This document shows positions 8,127 through 16,891 of a stretch of 64,000 nt of DNA, one piece after another. Under the pieces are notes generated by a model. That model was not told the DNA's origin, did not search any database, and saw only the letters and a list, made by a program, of their open reading frames with translations. A program made the position numbers and the translations under genes. Within the stretch, counting starts at the first letter, position 1. The number at the start of each line of letters is the position of its first letter. The DNA is from Chitinophagaceae bacterium (GTDB lineage: Bacteria > Bacteroidota > Bacteroidia > Chitinophagales > Chitinophagaceae), in contig JADBXP010000019.1 of the NCBI GenBank assembly GCA_020403455.1, positions 1-64,000 on the forward strand, written 5' to 3'.

Positions 8127-8393
8127 GAGGCGTAGCCTCGACATAAACTGCAACAATGGATTTTAATCCGTTGTTGGATGGCAAGTAAGATACAAAGAGA
8201 GGCCGATATAGTTGATAACAAAGCACATAAATATGCATAGTGCCTACAGCACTCTTTACGTTAGGTGCTTGAAGCTGCAAGGGATTAAAATCCTAGGTAT
8301 ATATAAAATCGAGCCGCCGGCTCTAAACACCTTCTCCACTCTCATATCCGTCGTTACTCTAACTCCAACCTTTAGCGTTGGAGCACACTCAAA
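8127..8393. repeat. Intergenic cluster of short hairpins
   Basis: GAGGC-GTA-GCCTC (8127-8139), CAACAATGGATT-TT-AATCCGTTGTTG (8151-8176), GAGCCG-C-CGGCTC (8311-8323), CTCCAAC-N7-GTTGGAG (8363-8383). Confidence 0.7.
8308..8393 (+). repeat. ~85-bp intergenic repeat, copy 2
   Basis: Matches 6587-6671. Confidence 0.85.
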
Positions 8394-8565
8394 CTCCACT
8401 CTCACACTGCTTTTTCCTTCAGGAAAAAGTAGTAGCTTCGGTAAGCACCGATAGCAAACAGCGTGAAGTGGGCTATTGGGGTAAGCAGATCTTTGAATTA
8501 CTGAGCAGGCAATAGTGTTCACACTATGTCTGCTGCGAAGTAATCACCGAGACTTAAGCCTACAA
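8386..8565 (+). repeat. RHS-associated repeat block, copy 3 (no RHS tip downstream)
   Basis: Near-identical to 1561-1745 and 3451-3635; diverges after CACCGAGACTTAAGCCTACAATA. Confidence 0.9.
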
Positions 8566-8672
8566 TAATGATTGTTCAGGAAACCAAGTTGTAGTCTTGC
8601 GTTTTTAATATTCCTAGACCGTTATAACAACCTAAATTCCTAGTAATAAATTATTTTTTGTAACTTTATCAT

Positions 8673-8900
8673 ATGAAGACGCTTACATTCAATATTCCTG
8701 ATTCGGTTGACTTAGACAACAGGGAAGTTGCTATGTTATTGGCTACCAAATTGTATGAGGAAGGAAAACTATCACTAGGCCAGGCAGCTGAATTGGTTGG
8801 ACTTTCAAAAAGGACTTTTGCTGAGTTGCTCGGGAAATACAACGTTTCCATTTTTAATTTTTCAGCTGATGATCTTTCCAGAGAATTGACAAATGTCTAA
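8673..8900 (+). CDS. UPF0175-family antitoxin
   Basis: LSLGQAAELVGLSKRTFAELLGKYNVSIFNFSADDLSRELTNV. Confidence 0.85.
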   Translation: MKTLTFNIPDSVDLDNREVAMLLATKLYEEGKLSLGQAAELVGLSKRTFAELLGKYNVSIFNFSADDLSRELTNV

Positions 8901-9348
8901 AATTATAATTTCAGACACTAGCTGTCTTATCATACTTTCTAAAATCAATGAACTTGATTAATTACGTAGGATGTATGGTAAAGTAATTACAACTGCTGAA
9001 GTTGCTGACGAGTTCGGGGAAAGTCTTCCCGAATGGGTTGAGATTAGAATAGCATCAGATGCTTATCGACAAAGAATTTTAGAATTACAAATCAATAAAG
9101 GAGAAGCAAGTACCATAGCTTTGGCAATAGAACTTACTGATTCCGCAGTTATTTTAGACGATTATAAAGCTCGAAAAATTGCAGAGAGCTTAGGTATTCC
9201 AATTATTGGTACTATCGGCGTAATTATTTCCGCAAAAAAACTGGGAGTTATTGAATCAATAAAGCCATACCTTCAAAAAATTCGTCAAACCAATTTTCGT
9301 ATTTCAGAGGAAATAGAAAAGCGGGCACTTGAAGAATCAGGCGAATGA
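8893..9348 (+). pseudogene. DUF3368 PIN-like toxin with in-frame premature TAA
   Basis: ATG at 8893 overlaps the antitoxin stop; MSKIIISDTSCLIILSKINELD-TAA(8959-8961)-LRRMYGKVITTAEVADEFGESLPEW... same frame before and after the stop. Confidence 0.8.
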
Positions 9349-9600
9349 GGTTAAATTGTATTTCGTCTCCGTGGGTCTTGCGCTATAGGCGGAAACCCCG
9401 CGGTTCATACACGGAGAATTTTCAAAATTTTCATGAAAAGCAACCCTGTGGAGAAGGAAACGCAGATCATTTTTATCAATGATACACTAGGAGTAATATA
9501 ACATTGATTCATGCCGCGAAGTCTCCGCCTCTGGCGGAAGACACGCGGTGGAAGAAAGCCAAAGACCAAAGACCGTGACCAAAGAATACCCATCCATCGT

Positions 9601-9807
9601 TTATTCAGCCGCATTTTTGTCGATACCTGCCTGCCTAAGAATTGCCAGGAATGTACCCTTTTTTACATCTCTCCCTCCGTGAAATGGCACAATGGCAGTT
9701 TTGTTGTTAATTGGGTTATAATATAATCTGTGAGACCCTTTCGATCGCTTAAAAATAAATCCATTTTCTTCCAATAATTTTATTAGATGGCGGGGACTCA
9801 GATTCAT
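9601..9807 (-). CDS. hicA: HicA-family toxin
   Basis: LIKLLEENGFIFKRSKGSHRLYYNPINNKTAIVPFHGGRDVKKGTFLAILRQAGI. Confidence 0.9.
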   Translation of the reverse strand: MNLSPRHLIKLLEENGFIFKRSKGSHRLYYNPINNKTAIVPFHGGRDVKKGTFLAILRQAGIDKNAAE

Positions 9808-10028
9808 TCTCCCTCTACAATTAACGAGTATTCCATAGTATTACTGTCTTCGGGTAATGACTCACCTCTTTCCCGCAATTCTTCTACATACAATGAAATA
9901 GCTTCCTTTGCCATAGTAATTGCTTCATCCCAATCCTGGCCATAAGTAATACAACCGGGCAACGCAGGGACAGAAACTGTATAACCCCCTTCTTTTTCTT
10001 TGCTAATATGTAATTTATAGCTGTACAT
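9804..10028 (-). CDS. hicB: HicB-family antitoxin
   Basis: MYSYKLHISKEKEGGYTVSVPALPGCITYGQDWDEAITMAKEAISLYVEELRERGE; start trimmed to MYSYK. Confidence 0.88.
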   Translation of the reverse strand: MYSYKLHISKEKEGGYTVSVPALPGCITYGQDWDEAITMAKEAISLYVEELRERGESLPEDSNTMEYSLIVEGE

Positions 10029-10232
10029 AATTTTTTGAAAGTTGAAAAAACAATGAATGATTACGAAAAATACATGCTGAATTAGTTTTTGGCTGTTTTG
10101 GTAAAACAAAGCTACTGCAGACTTTATCGATTTTTGTTTGCATAGTTCAAAGATAAACAAGTAAAGAAAATTTTCATACGTATTGGTTACAGGTATAAGT
10201 ACGTGTTGTTGTTTTGAAAATTTTATTTAAAG

Positions 10233-10283
10233 GACATCAATCAAATTCAGGCGACCGATTATGCCTACCCCTTACAGGTATAA
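10233..10283 (+). pseudogene. RHS microfragment
   Basis: Translates DINQIQATDYAYPLQV-stop, resembling the RHS motif (D/Y)YxYTLQGWxKGVN. Confidence 0.45.
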
Positions 10284-10341
10284 TACTCCCCAAAATTTCA
10301 GAACAGGGGTAAGTTTTTTTTTATTAATTTACACCTCAAGT

Positions 10342-10410
10342 ATGAAAAAACAAACCCGTCGCAAATTTGCTGCCGCCTTCAAGACTAAAGGTCTTTCATC
10401 TTTGGTTTGA
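10342..10410 (+). pseudogene. IS3-family orfA 5' remnant
   Basis: MKKQTRRKFAAAFKTK then an unrelated tail and stop; matches the common orfA N-terminus pattern. Confidence 0.55.
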
Positions 10411-10491
10411 TAGCCATCTAAAATCATACTCCGTAAAAGCATATTCACACTCACTCTCACACTCACACTAGCTCTATCTCCCCACTTGCTC

Positions 10492-13400
10492 TTATCTTAC
10501 CAGCAACAACGTTCCATTCTTCACCACCTCCTTGCCATCATCATCCGTGAAGCGAATCAGATATACATATACCCCCTGGTTCTGTACTATTCCATTCACC
10601 TTCCCATCCCAGCCCCTGCGATAATCGGTCGTCTCAAAAATCACAAACCCTAAACGACTGTAAATCTGCATGCGATAATTCTTGAGCGCTACCGGTATCA
10701 CCGGACGAAAAACATCATTGATATAATCGCCATTCGGACTAAATGCATTGGGTACCTGAATCGGTATGCAGCGCTGATATTTTACCTCTATCGTATCCAC
10801 CCCCCTGCAATTGTTCACGTCCACTACATTCACCCAATACTTGCCCGGTGCACTGATCAATAAATTGTAATCAATTGATCCGCTGTTCCACAAGGTTGAT
10901 CGGAACTGGGGTAAACTAATACTCATCGTTCTTCCCAAACAGAGCGTAGTATCCTGCGGTAAGAATTGCACCGGCAATGGTGTTACCGATAACTGCGTTA
11001 CAATCACCGAATCACATCCCTGCCTGGTCTTCAACGTATCATAATAAATTCCCGATCGTGTCTGCAATGCTCCCCCGGCACGATAACTACTTCCATCACA
11101 TATCTGCACCTCCCGCGTTTGTCGGTACACCGGATTCACCACCAGATTCAGCGTGCGTGTACTGTCACAGCCATTCACCGCCTTGAATACATCCACATAC
11201 CTTCCCGTTCTGCTATACCCTGCATATTGTTGCCCCTCACACAATGCTACCGATATCGTTGTGCTTACCGGATTCGCCCGATAACTGAGGTGCAAAATGC
11301 GAATGCTGTCACAACCACCCGCGGTCCGGAATGTGTCGGAATATACACCCGCACTCGTTCTTCCCAAAACCGTATCTCCCGTACAGGCAGCATTCACGAA
11401 AAGATCAAATACAATGTAAGGGAACTCTACCTGCACCGTATCACTTCCGGAACATCCATTGTTATCCGTTACCCGCGCTGCATATATTCCTGTACGATTC
11501 ACTGTTATCGTGTTGGCAATACTTCCCGTATTCCACAATACCGTCGGATAACCCGATAAACTCAAAGTGAGCGTTTTGCCTGAACACAAGACAGTATCCT
11601 TTGGTAGAAAAGCAGCAGGTAATGGATGTACCGTTAAATAAGTGGAGACAATTGAATCGCATCCCGCAACCGTTCGCAGCGTGTCTTCATACCAACCCGT
11701 TGTTGTCTGCCAGCCACCTCCCGCCCGGTATCGTTCACCACTGCAAATGCCCACCCTCACGGTATCTTTTTTATTCGGATTTACTGTCAGCACCAGGGTG
11801 CGGAAACTATCACAGGCATTCTTCCCCAGGAACCTGTCCACATACACCCCCGTCTGTGTATATCCCTCTGCCTGTCCGCCCGCACAAATCGATGTATTAA
11901 CGGTGGTTCTGCTCACCCGTTCAGGCCGAATGGTTAACTGCAAAATTCGTATGCTGTCACAACCCGAGCCCTGTCGCAGCGTATCCCTATACGTACCTGA
12001 AACTGTTCTGCCATAAATAGTATCACCCGTACATGCCGTGATTGTCTCAGTGCGAGAAGGCCATTGATACACATAAGGTGCAGAAACATTGTTCGTATAA
12101 CTCATTTCTCTTACCTGGTCCGCCGGAAACCGAACGGGACTCACTGTTGGCTTTTGATTGAGGGTCGCATAAATTGTACCTTCTGCAGGTTTTCGGATGC
12201 GGAAAGTATAGGTCTCTTCATTGCCCGCCGAACTAAAGGGCAGGGTCAGTCCGGCAGTTAACAACTCGGCACCAACTACTCTCGGATCATTGCGGAAAAA
12301 TGCCAGGGGTAGTGCCACCGGTACCTTGCCGGGTGTAAATAAATTGGTCACCTTCACTCTTACATCTACCGAATCCCTGCCCGCACAAATCATATCCAGC
12401 AACTGGATGCGGAAATCAGTGGCTTCAATTCTGATCACTACCTGGGTCGTATCATAGCAATCCCACTGGCTGCGAACAATCAACTGCTTGGTCTCAGTAC
12501 TACTAGTAAGTCCGGAGAAAAAGAGCGGACCATTGCAATTGGTACAACTGAGTTTCGTGGGTGGACTCCATAGAAATTGTTGGGTGAAGGTATAAGACGG
12601 AGTGGTGGTAGCCATCAATTGAATGGTATCTCCCGGTAGTTGTGTTGGTACCTGGTTGATTTTGGCTGTGTATCGGAAATCAGAAACGCTCACTGCGTTG
12701 AATCGGGAGTAATTCATTTCTAAGAAGGGTGATCCGGGGTAGGGGATCTGGATGGGGATGGTCTGGTTGCCATCATCGTTGCTTACAGCAAACAGGGTTT
12801 TAGTGGCAGGATAGGCATTATCGATGATGATCTGATAAGTTCTTCCGCAATAACCGGTGATGCTGTCGGGAATCAGGAATGTTGTTCCTATCTTTTTGGC
12901 ACCACTATTGGCAACCTCTGGGTCGGCATCATAAAAGCTCACCGGAAGTTTAGTTTTCATGGTAGCAAAACCTGTATTGTAAACGTTCAGGTAGAACATC
13001 AGCTTGGTCTGTTGGTAACAGGTGGCACCAAATATATTGGTGTACATATCGGGTGTCGGATCTAACACATTGACGAATGCAAAACTGGTGCTGTCTACAC
13101 AGTTTGCGTTGGAAGCGATCAGTTTTACCCAGTATTGTCCTTCCTGCGGGAAGGCATACAGCAGGTCATTGACACCACCCCCTGCCACGTTACTGGTTAC
13201 TACTTTTCTGTCAGCGAAATTGCGGTTGATGATCCACTGATAATTGGTGGCATTGCCGATGGTATTGTTCGTGAATACAATCGTATCAAGCAGTATATTT
13301 TGCTTGGAGGCGATCAGAGATTTGTTGCTAAAAAATCTCGCCGTGAGTCCGCAGTTCGGTTGTATATTTTCTGAATGGGAGGCAAAACATCCGGCATTGT

Positions 13401-14712
13401 TGGATGCTTTGAGTGTTACTTTGAATTTTCCGTTGTTTGGAAATGCATAACTGAAAGTACTGCCACTGCCTACCACATTATCATTGATCAGCCACTCATA
13501 ATTGTTAAATCCACTGCCGGCTGTGAAGTTCACGGTTTCTCCGGTGATCGGATAATATTTATCGCGGGTGAATCTCACCAAAATATTTTCCCCACAGGGT
13601 GGAGTCAATACATCATTCATCAGGCCTGGTCGCTGCGATAGGACAACTGCCCGCATCCTTTCGGCCTGTCCCTGCGTAAACTGATTGGCACAGTTATTAT
13701 GGCCGTAATCCATGAAATTGGTGATGTAATCGGTGGTGTCTTTCCTGAAAAATCCATTGGAATAGTTGGAGAGGGTGTCGGTATTGCAGGAGTTATCAGG
13801 GTTGCTGCAAGATGGAGAAGGTGCAGTTTTGCAGTCAGGTGGCGTATCACATACCCTGTCACCATCTTTGGTACAATCGTTGTTGTTGCAACAGCCTTCA
13901 AAGGTATGGTAGAGACCGAGGTAATGTCCCATCTCGTGCGTTAGAAGAAAATCAGATATCCCTGCCATGACGATTCCATCTACTTCGGGTCGAGTACCGG
14001 GAAAAGTGGCATACCCGCCGATCTGTTCTCTGTTCCATCCCTTTTCACATTGAAAATAAACATTGGTCTCTCCGATGATTTGGGGAACTATCCAAACATT
14101 GATGTATTTAGCAGGATTCCATTGCATCAAGTTCTTTAGCTTTCCATCTTCTAACTCACGGAACATGTTATTGCCCATGAGGGATGTGATTCGGTTGATG
14201 CCATTGGTTACACCTCCCTCCGGTGTCTTTCTTGCCAGTGCAAATCTTATTTTAGCATCTGCCCCCGAGCTGCCGGCATATTTACCCGATTTGCTGAAAG
14301 CCTCATTCAGGCCTTTTATCGCATCCAGGATTTGTTGGTCTGAGATAAAATTCGAGTTCAGCGTTGGATGTACAATATGAATGACCAGGGGTAGGGTGAG
14401 GGTATCATTGCTACCATGGGTTTCCAGGATCTCCTGGTTCATCTTCATCTCCTTGGCCAGAAATTCAGGTGCTTTGCGTTCTGTCTTCAGCCAGCTATCT
14501 ATTCCACAACTCACCGTTAAATGGCCGGTTCTTTTGGTGATGGAATCTATGTATCGATCAGGGGGCACCTGCTGGGCCCTCAACTCTAGCGATGTTCCCG
14601 ATAAAAGAAATTCGAGAAAGCAAAACAAAGCAATCATATACCAGCGATGGGCTGAGTATGAAAAGCACAGATGTCGGTTGAAAAATGATTGGAAAGAGAC
14701 AAATGGCTTCAC
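10492..14712 (-). CDS. Secreted M43 (pappalysin-like) metalloprotease with PKD-like and repeat domains and gliding-motility/T9SS-type C-terminal domain
   Basis: FLLTHEMGHYLGLYHTFEGCC (HExxHxxGxxH); repeated C-x-GD...GCDS modules; C-terminal FSPNGDYINDVFRP...GWDGKVNGIVQNQGVYVYLIRF. Confidence 0.88.
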   Translation of the reverse strand: MKPFVSFQSFFNRHLCFSYSAHRWYMIALFCFLEFLLSGTSLELRAQQVPPDRYIDSITKRTGHLTVSCGIDSWLKTERKAPEFLAKEMKMNQEILETHGSNDTLTLPLVIHIVHPTLNSNFISDQQILDAIKGLNEAFSKSGKYAGSSGADAKIRFALARKTPEGGVTNGINRITSLMGNNMFRELEDGKLKNLMQWNPAKYINVWIVPQIIGETNVYFQCEKGWNREQIGGYATFPGTRPEVDGIVMAGISDFLLTHEMGHYLGLYHTFEGCCNNNDCTKDGDRVCDTPPDCKTAPSPSCSNPDNSCNTDTLSNYSNGFFRKDTTDYITNFMDYGHNNCANQFTQGQAERMRAVVLSQRPGLMNDVLTPPCGENILVRFTRDKYYPITGETVNFTAGSGFNNYEWLINDNVVGSGSTFSYAFPNNGKFKVTLKASNNAGCFASHSENIQPNCGLTARFFSNKSLIASKQNILLDTIVFTNNTIGNATNYQWIINRNFADRKVVTSNVAGGGVNDLLYAFPQEGQYWVKLIASNANCVDSTSFAFVNVLDPTPDMYTNIFGATCYQQTKLMFYLNVYNTGFATMKTKLPVSFYDADPEVANSGAKKIGTTFLIPDSITGYCGRTYQIIIDNAYPATKTLFAVSNDDGNQTIPIQIPYPGSPFLEMNYSRFNAVSVSDFRYTAKINQVPTQLPGDTIQLMATTTPSYTFTQQFLWSPPTKLSCTNCNGPLFFSGLTSSTETKQLIVRSQWDCYDTTQVVIRIEATDFRIQLLDMICAGRDSVDVRVKVTNLFTPGKVPVALPLAFFRNDPRVVGAELLTAGLTLPFSSAGNEETYTFRIRKPAEGTIYATLNQKPTVSPVRFPADQVREMSYTNNVSAPYVYQWPSRTETITACTGDTIYGRTVSGTYRDTLRQGSGCDSIRILQLTIRPERVSRTTVNTSICAGGQAEGYTQTGVYVDRFLGKNACDSFRTLVLTVNPNKKDTVRVGICSGERYRAGGGWQTTTGWYEDTLRTVAGCDSIVSTYLTVHPLPAAFLPKDTVLCSGKTLTLSLSGYPTVLWNTGSIANTITVNRTGIYAARVTDNNGCSGSDTVQVEFPYIVFDLFVNAACTGDTVLGRTSAGVYSDTFRTAGGCDSIRILHLSYRANPVSTTISVALCEGQQYAGYSRTGRYVDVFKAVNGCDSTRTLNLVVNPVYRQTREVQICDGSSYRAGGALQTRSGIYYDTLKTRQGCDSVIVTQLSVTPLPVQFLPQDTTLCLGRTMSISLPQFRSTLWNSGSIDYNLLISAPGKYWVNVVDVNNCRGVDTIEVKYQRCIPIQVPNAFSPNGDYINDVFRPVIPVALKNYRMQIYSRLGFVIFETTDYRRGWDGKVNGIVQNQGVYVYLIRFTDDDGKEVVKNGTLLLVR

Positions 14713-14901
14713 CTGGTTCCTGATTTACTGTTGTGGGGTTATCAGGCAGGGGGGAGCCTGTTGGGTGAAAATATTACAAATTTTTCTGGAAAGCAACCTT
14801 AAGAGTATACTATTTCCTCTTATTGACACTCCGAGGTGGAAAAATAATGTAGTAACAGGGGTTTATTATTGATTGTTTTCAGTTTTTTGTACCTTTTCAC
14901 C

Positions 14902-15393
14902 ATGAAACCAGTTTTGGCATCCCTTCTTCTGCTGATGGTAGTAGTATCCTGTGACAAACCAGTTGTAGCAGTTCAAAAAATATTGTTTGCCCAAAATTTT
15001 ATAGTTGACCATCCCAACTGGCGGATTCTCAATGACACCATGCGCGAGTCTGTAATAGTGGGGTACAAGGGTATGGAAGTGCATATGGACATTGAGTGGC
15101 AAAGGGCAGAGGATGAAAACGGGTGCTTAAAAATTGCATCCATCCGCTTCATTCAAACCGGAGGGGATACCACCATTCAGATGCGTAATTTTGTGTTTCG
15201 GCACAACCCCTGCATCTATAAAAAAGGATACCAGAAGATTAAAAAATATGAGTCAATGGAAATTGACTTTGAATATTATGCCAAAACAAGTTTTGGTGTC
15301 TATCAACTAAAAACAAACCTGGGTGTAATTTTTGGTGATGGTGGTGCCTTATTCAACAGGGTATTTTTCCTCAATCAGAAGGGACCGGATTAA
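14902..15393 (+). CDS. Predicted lipoprotein, unknown function
   Basis: MKPVLASLLLLMVVVSCDKP lipobox. Confidence 0.65.
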   Translation: MKPVLASLLLLMVVVSCDKPVVAVQKILFAQNFIVDHPNWRILNDTMRESVIVGYKGMEVHMDIEWQRAEDENGCLKIASIRFIQTGGDTTIQMRNFVFRHNPCIYKKGYQKIKKYESMEIDFEYYAKTSFGVYQLKTNLGVIFGDGGALFNRVFFLNQKGPD

Positions 15394-16872
15394 TCATCCG
15401 TATATCATTGCAAGACTGTTTCCATCTCGGGTCTCCAGAACCGATTTTCCCATCAGGTATTCATCCACCTTGCGGGCACATTCTCTTCCCTCACTGATTG
15501 CCCATACTACCAATGATTGTCCGCGCCGCATGTCTCCCGCTGTAAATATTTTCGGAATGCTGGTCTGGTACTTGCCTTCTGCTGCTTTTACATTGCCTCT
15601 TTCATCTAACTCGATATCCAGCTGTTGCAATAGGCCCTCTTGCCGGGGAGCAACAAAACCCATCGCCAACAAGGCCAACCCACAAGGTATTTCGCGCTCA
15701 GACCCAGCCACTTCTTCAAAACCCGCATAAGTTCCGTCACCCTTCATTTTCCACTGCAGGTCCACGATGCGCAGTGCTTTTAGATTGCCTGCCTCATCCC
15801 CTATGAATGCCTTGGTAGCGGTGGCCCACTGTCGCTGTACGCCCTCCTCATGGGAAGAGGTTGTCTTTAAGATCATGGGATAAGTTGGCCAGGGCATGCG
15901 CTCTGTTCTATGTGCAGGAGGTTGTGGCAACAATTCAAATTGGGTAACGCCTGCTGCACCCTGTCTGTTCGATGTTCCTACACAGTCACTACCGGTATCT
16001 CCACCTCCAATTACTACGACTTGTTTTCCCTGTGCGCTGATGTCTTCAATAGGTATAGTTTCACCGCTTACCCGTTGGTTTTGTTGTTTGAGAAATTCCA
16101 TTGCAAAATGAACACCTTTTAATTCTCTTCCAGGTATGTTCAGGTCTCTCGGAATTGTTGATCCTCCCGCCAATACGATGGCCTGGTATTCTCTCAAGAG
16201 ATCGTTGATGCTCGTATCTTTTCCAACTTCTACCCCACAACGAAATATAATACCTTCTTTCTCCATCAAATTGATGCGTCTTTCCACCACCCATTTCTCT
16301 AATTTGAAATCAGGTATGCCATAGCGCAACAATCCTCCCGGATGAGCGTCGCGCTCATAAACAATTACTTGATGTCCTGCCTGGTTCAATTGAGCTGCCG
16401 CCGCAAGGCCTGCAGGACCCGAACCAATCACGGCTATCTTTTTTCCTGTGCGTACAAGCGGGGCTTTGGGTTCAACATATCCTTTTTCAAAGGCGATCTC
16501 TATGATGTGTTTTTCTATTTCTTCAATGCTTACAGGAGGTTGATTGATACCCAATACGCAGGCAGACTCACAGGGGGCAGGACAAATCCTCCCGGTGAAT
16601 TCGGGGAAATTATTGGTGGAGGAAAGTATCTCATAGGCCTCCTGCCAGTTTTTGCGATACACCGCATCATTGAACTCGGGTATGATGTTACCCAGCGGAC
16701 AACCGGAATGGCAAAAAGGAACACCACAATTCATGCAACGTGCTGCTTGTTGGTTCAATTTTTCCTCCGTGTAAGGTGCAACGAATTCACGGTAATGTTG
16801 TAACCTTTCCTCCGGGGCTGTTTTTTTCGGTGCCTCTCTGTTGAATTCTATGAATCCTGTTGGTTTTCCCAT
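15394..16872 (-). CDS. gltD: Glutamate synthase small subunit
   Basis: CMNCGVPFCHSGCPLGNIIPEFND; GSGPAGLAAAAQLNQAGHQVIVYER. Confidence 0.96.
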   Translation of the reverse strand: MGKPTGFIEFNREAPKKTAPEERLQHYREFVAPYTEEKLNQQAARCMNCGVPFCHSGCPLGNIIPEFNDAVYRKNWQEAYEILSSTNNFPEFTGRICPAPCESACVLGINQPPVSIEEIEKHIIEIAFEKGYVEPKAPLVRTGKKIAVIGSGPAGLAAAAQLNQAGHQVIVYERDAHPGGLLRYGIPDFKLEKWVVERRINLMEKEGIIFRCGVEVGKDTSINDLLREYQAIVLAGGSTIPRDLNIPGRELKGVHFAMEFLKQQNQRVSGETIPIEDISAQGKQVVVIGGGDTGSDCVGTSNRQGAAGVTQFELLPQPPAHRTERMPWPTYPMILKTTSSHEEGVQRQWATATKAFIGDEAGNLKALRIVDLQWKMKGDGTYAGFEEVAGSEREIPCGLALLAMGFVAPRQEGLLQQLDIELDERGNVKAAEGKYQTSIPKIFTAGDMRRGQSLVVWAISEGRECARKVDEYLMGKSVLETRDGNSLAMIYG

Positions 16873-16891
16873 GTTGTACTTTACTTTTTCC

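Noticed and set aside
1491-8522. Minus-strand ORFs 1491-1700, 3360-3590 and 8256-8522 sharing MNTI(A/D)CSVIQRS...CYRCLPKLLLFPEGKS
   Set aside because: They are antisense readings of the same repeated DNA block; similarity follows from the repeat and there is no independent coding evidence
11119-14872. Several plus-strand ORFs across 10.9-14.9 kb
   Set aside because: Antisense to the long M43 protease CDS; low-complexity translations without recognisable domains
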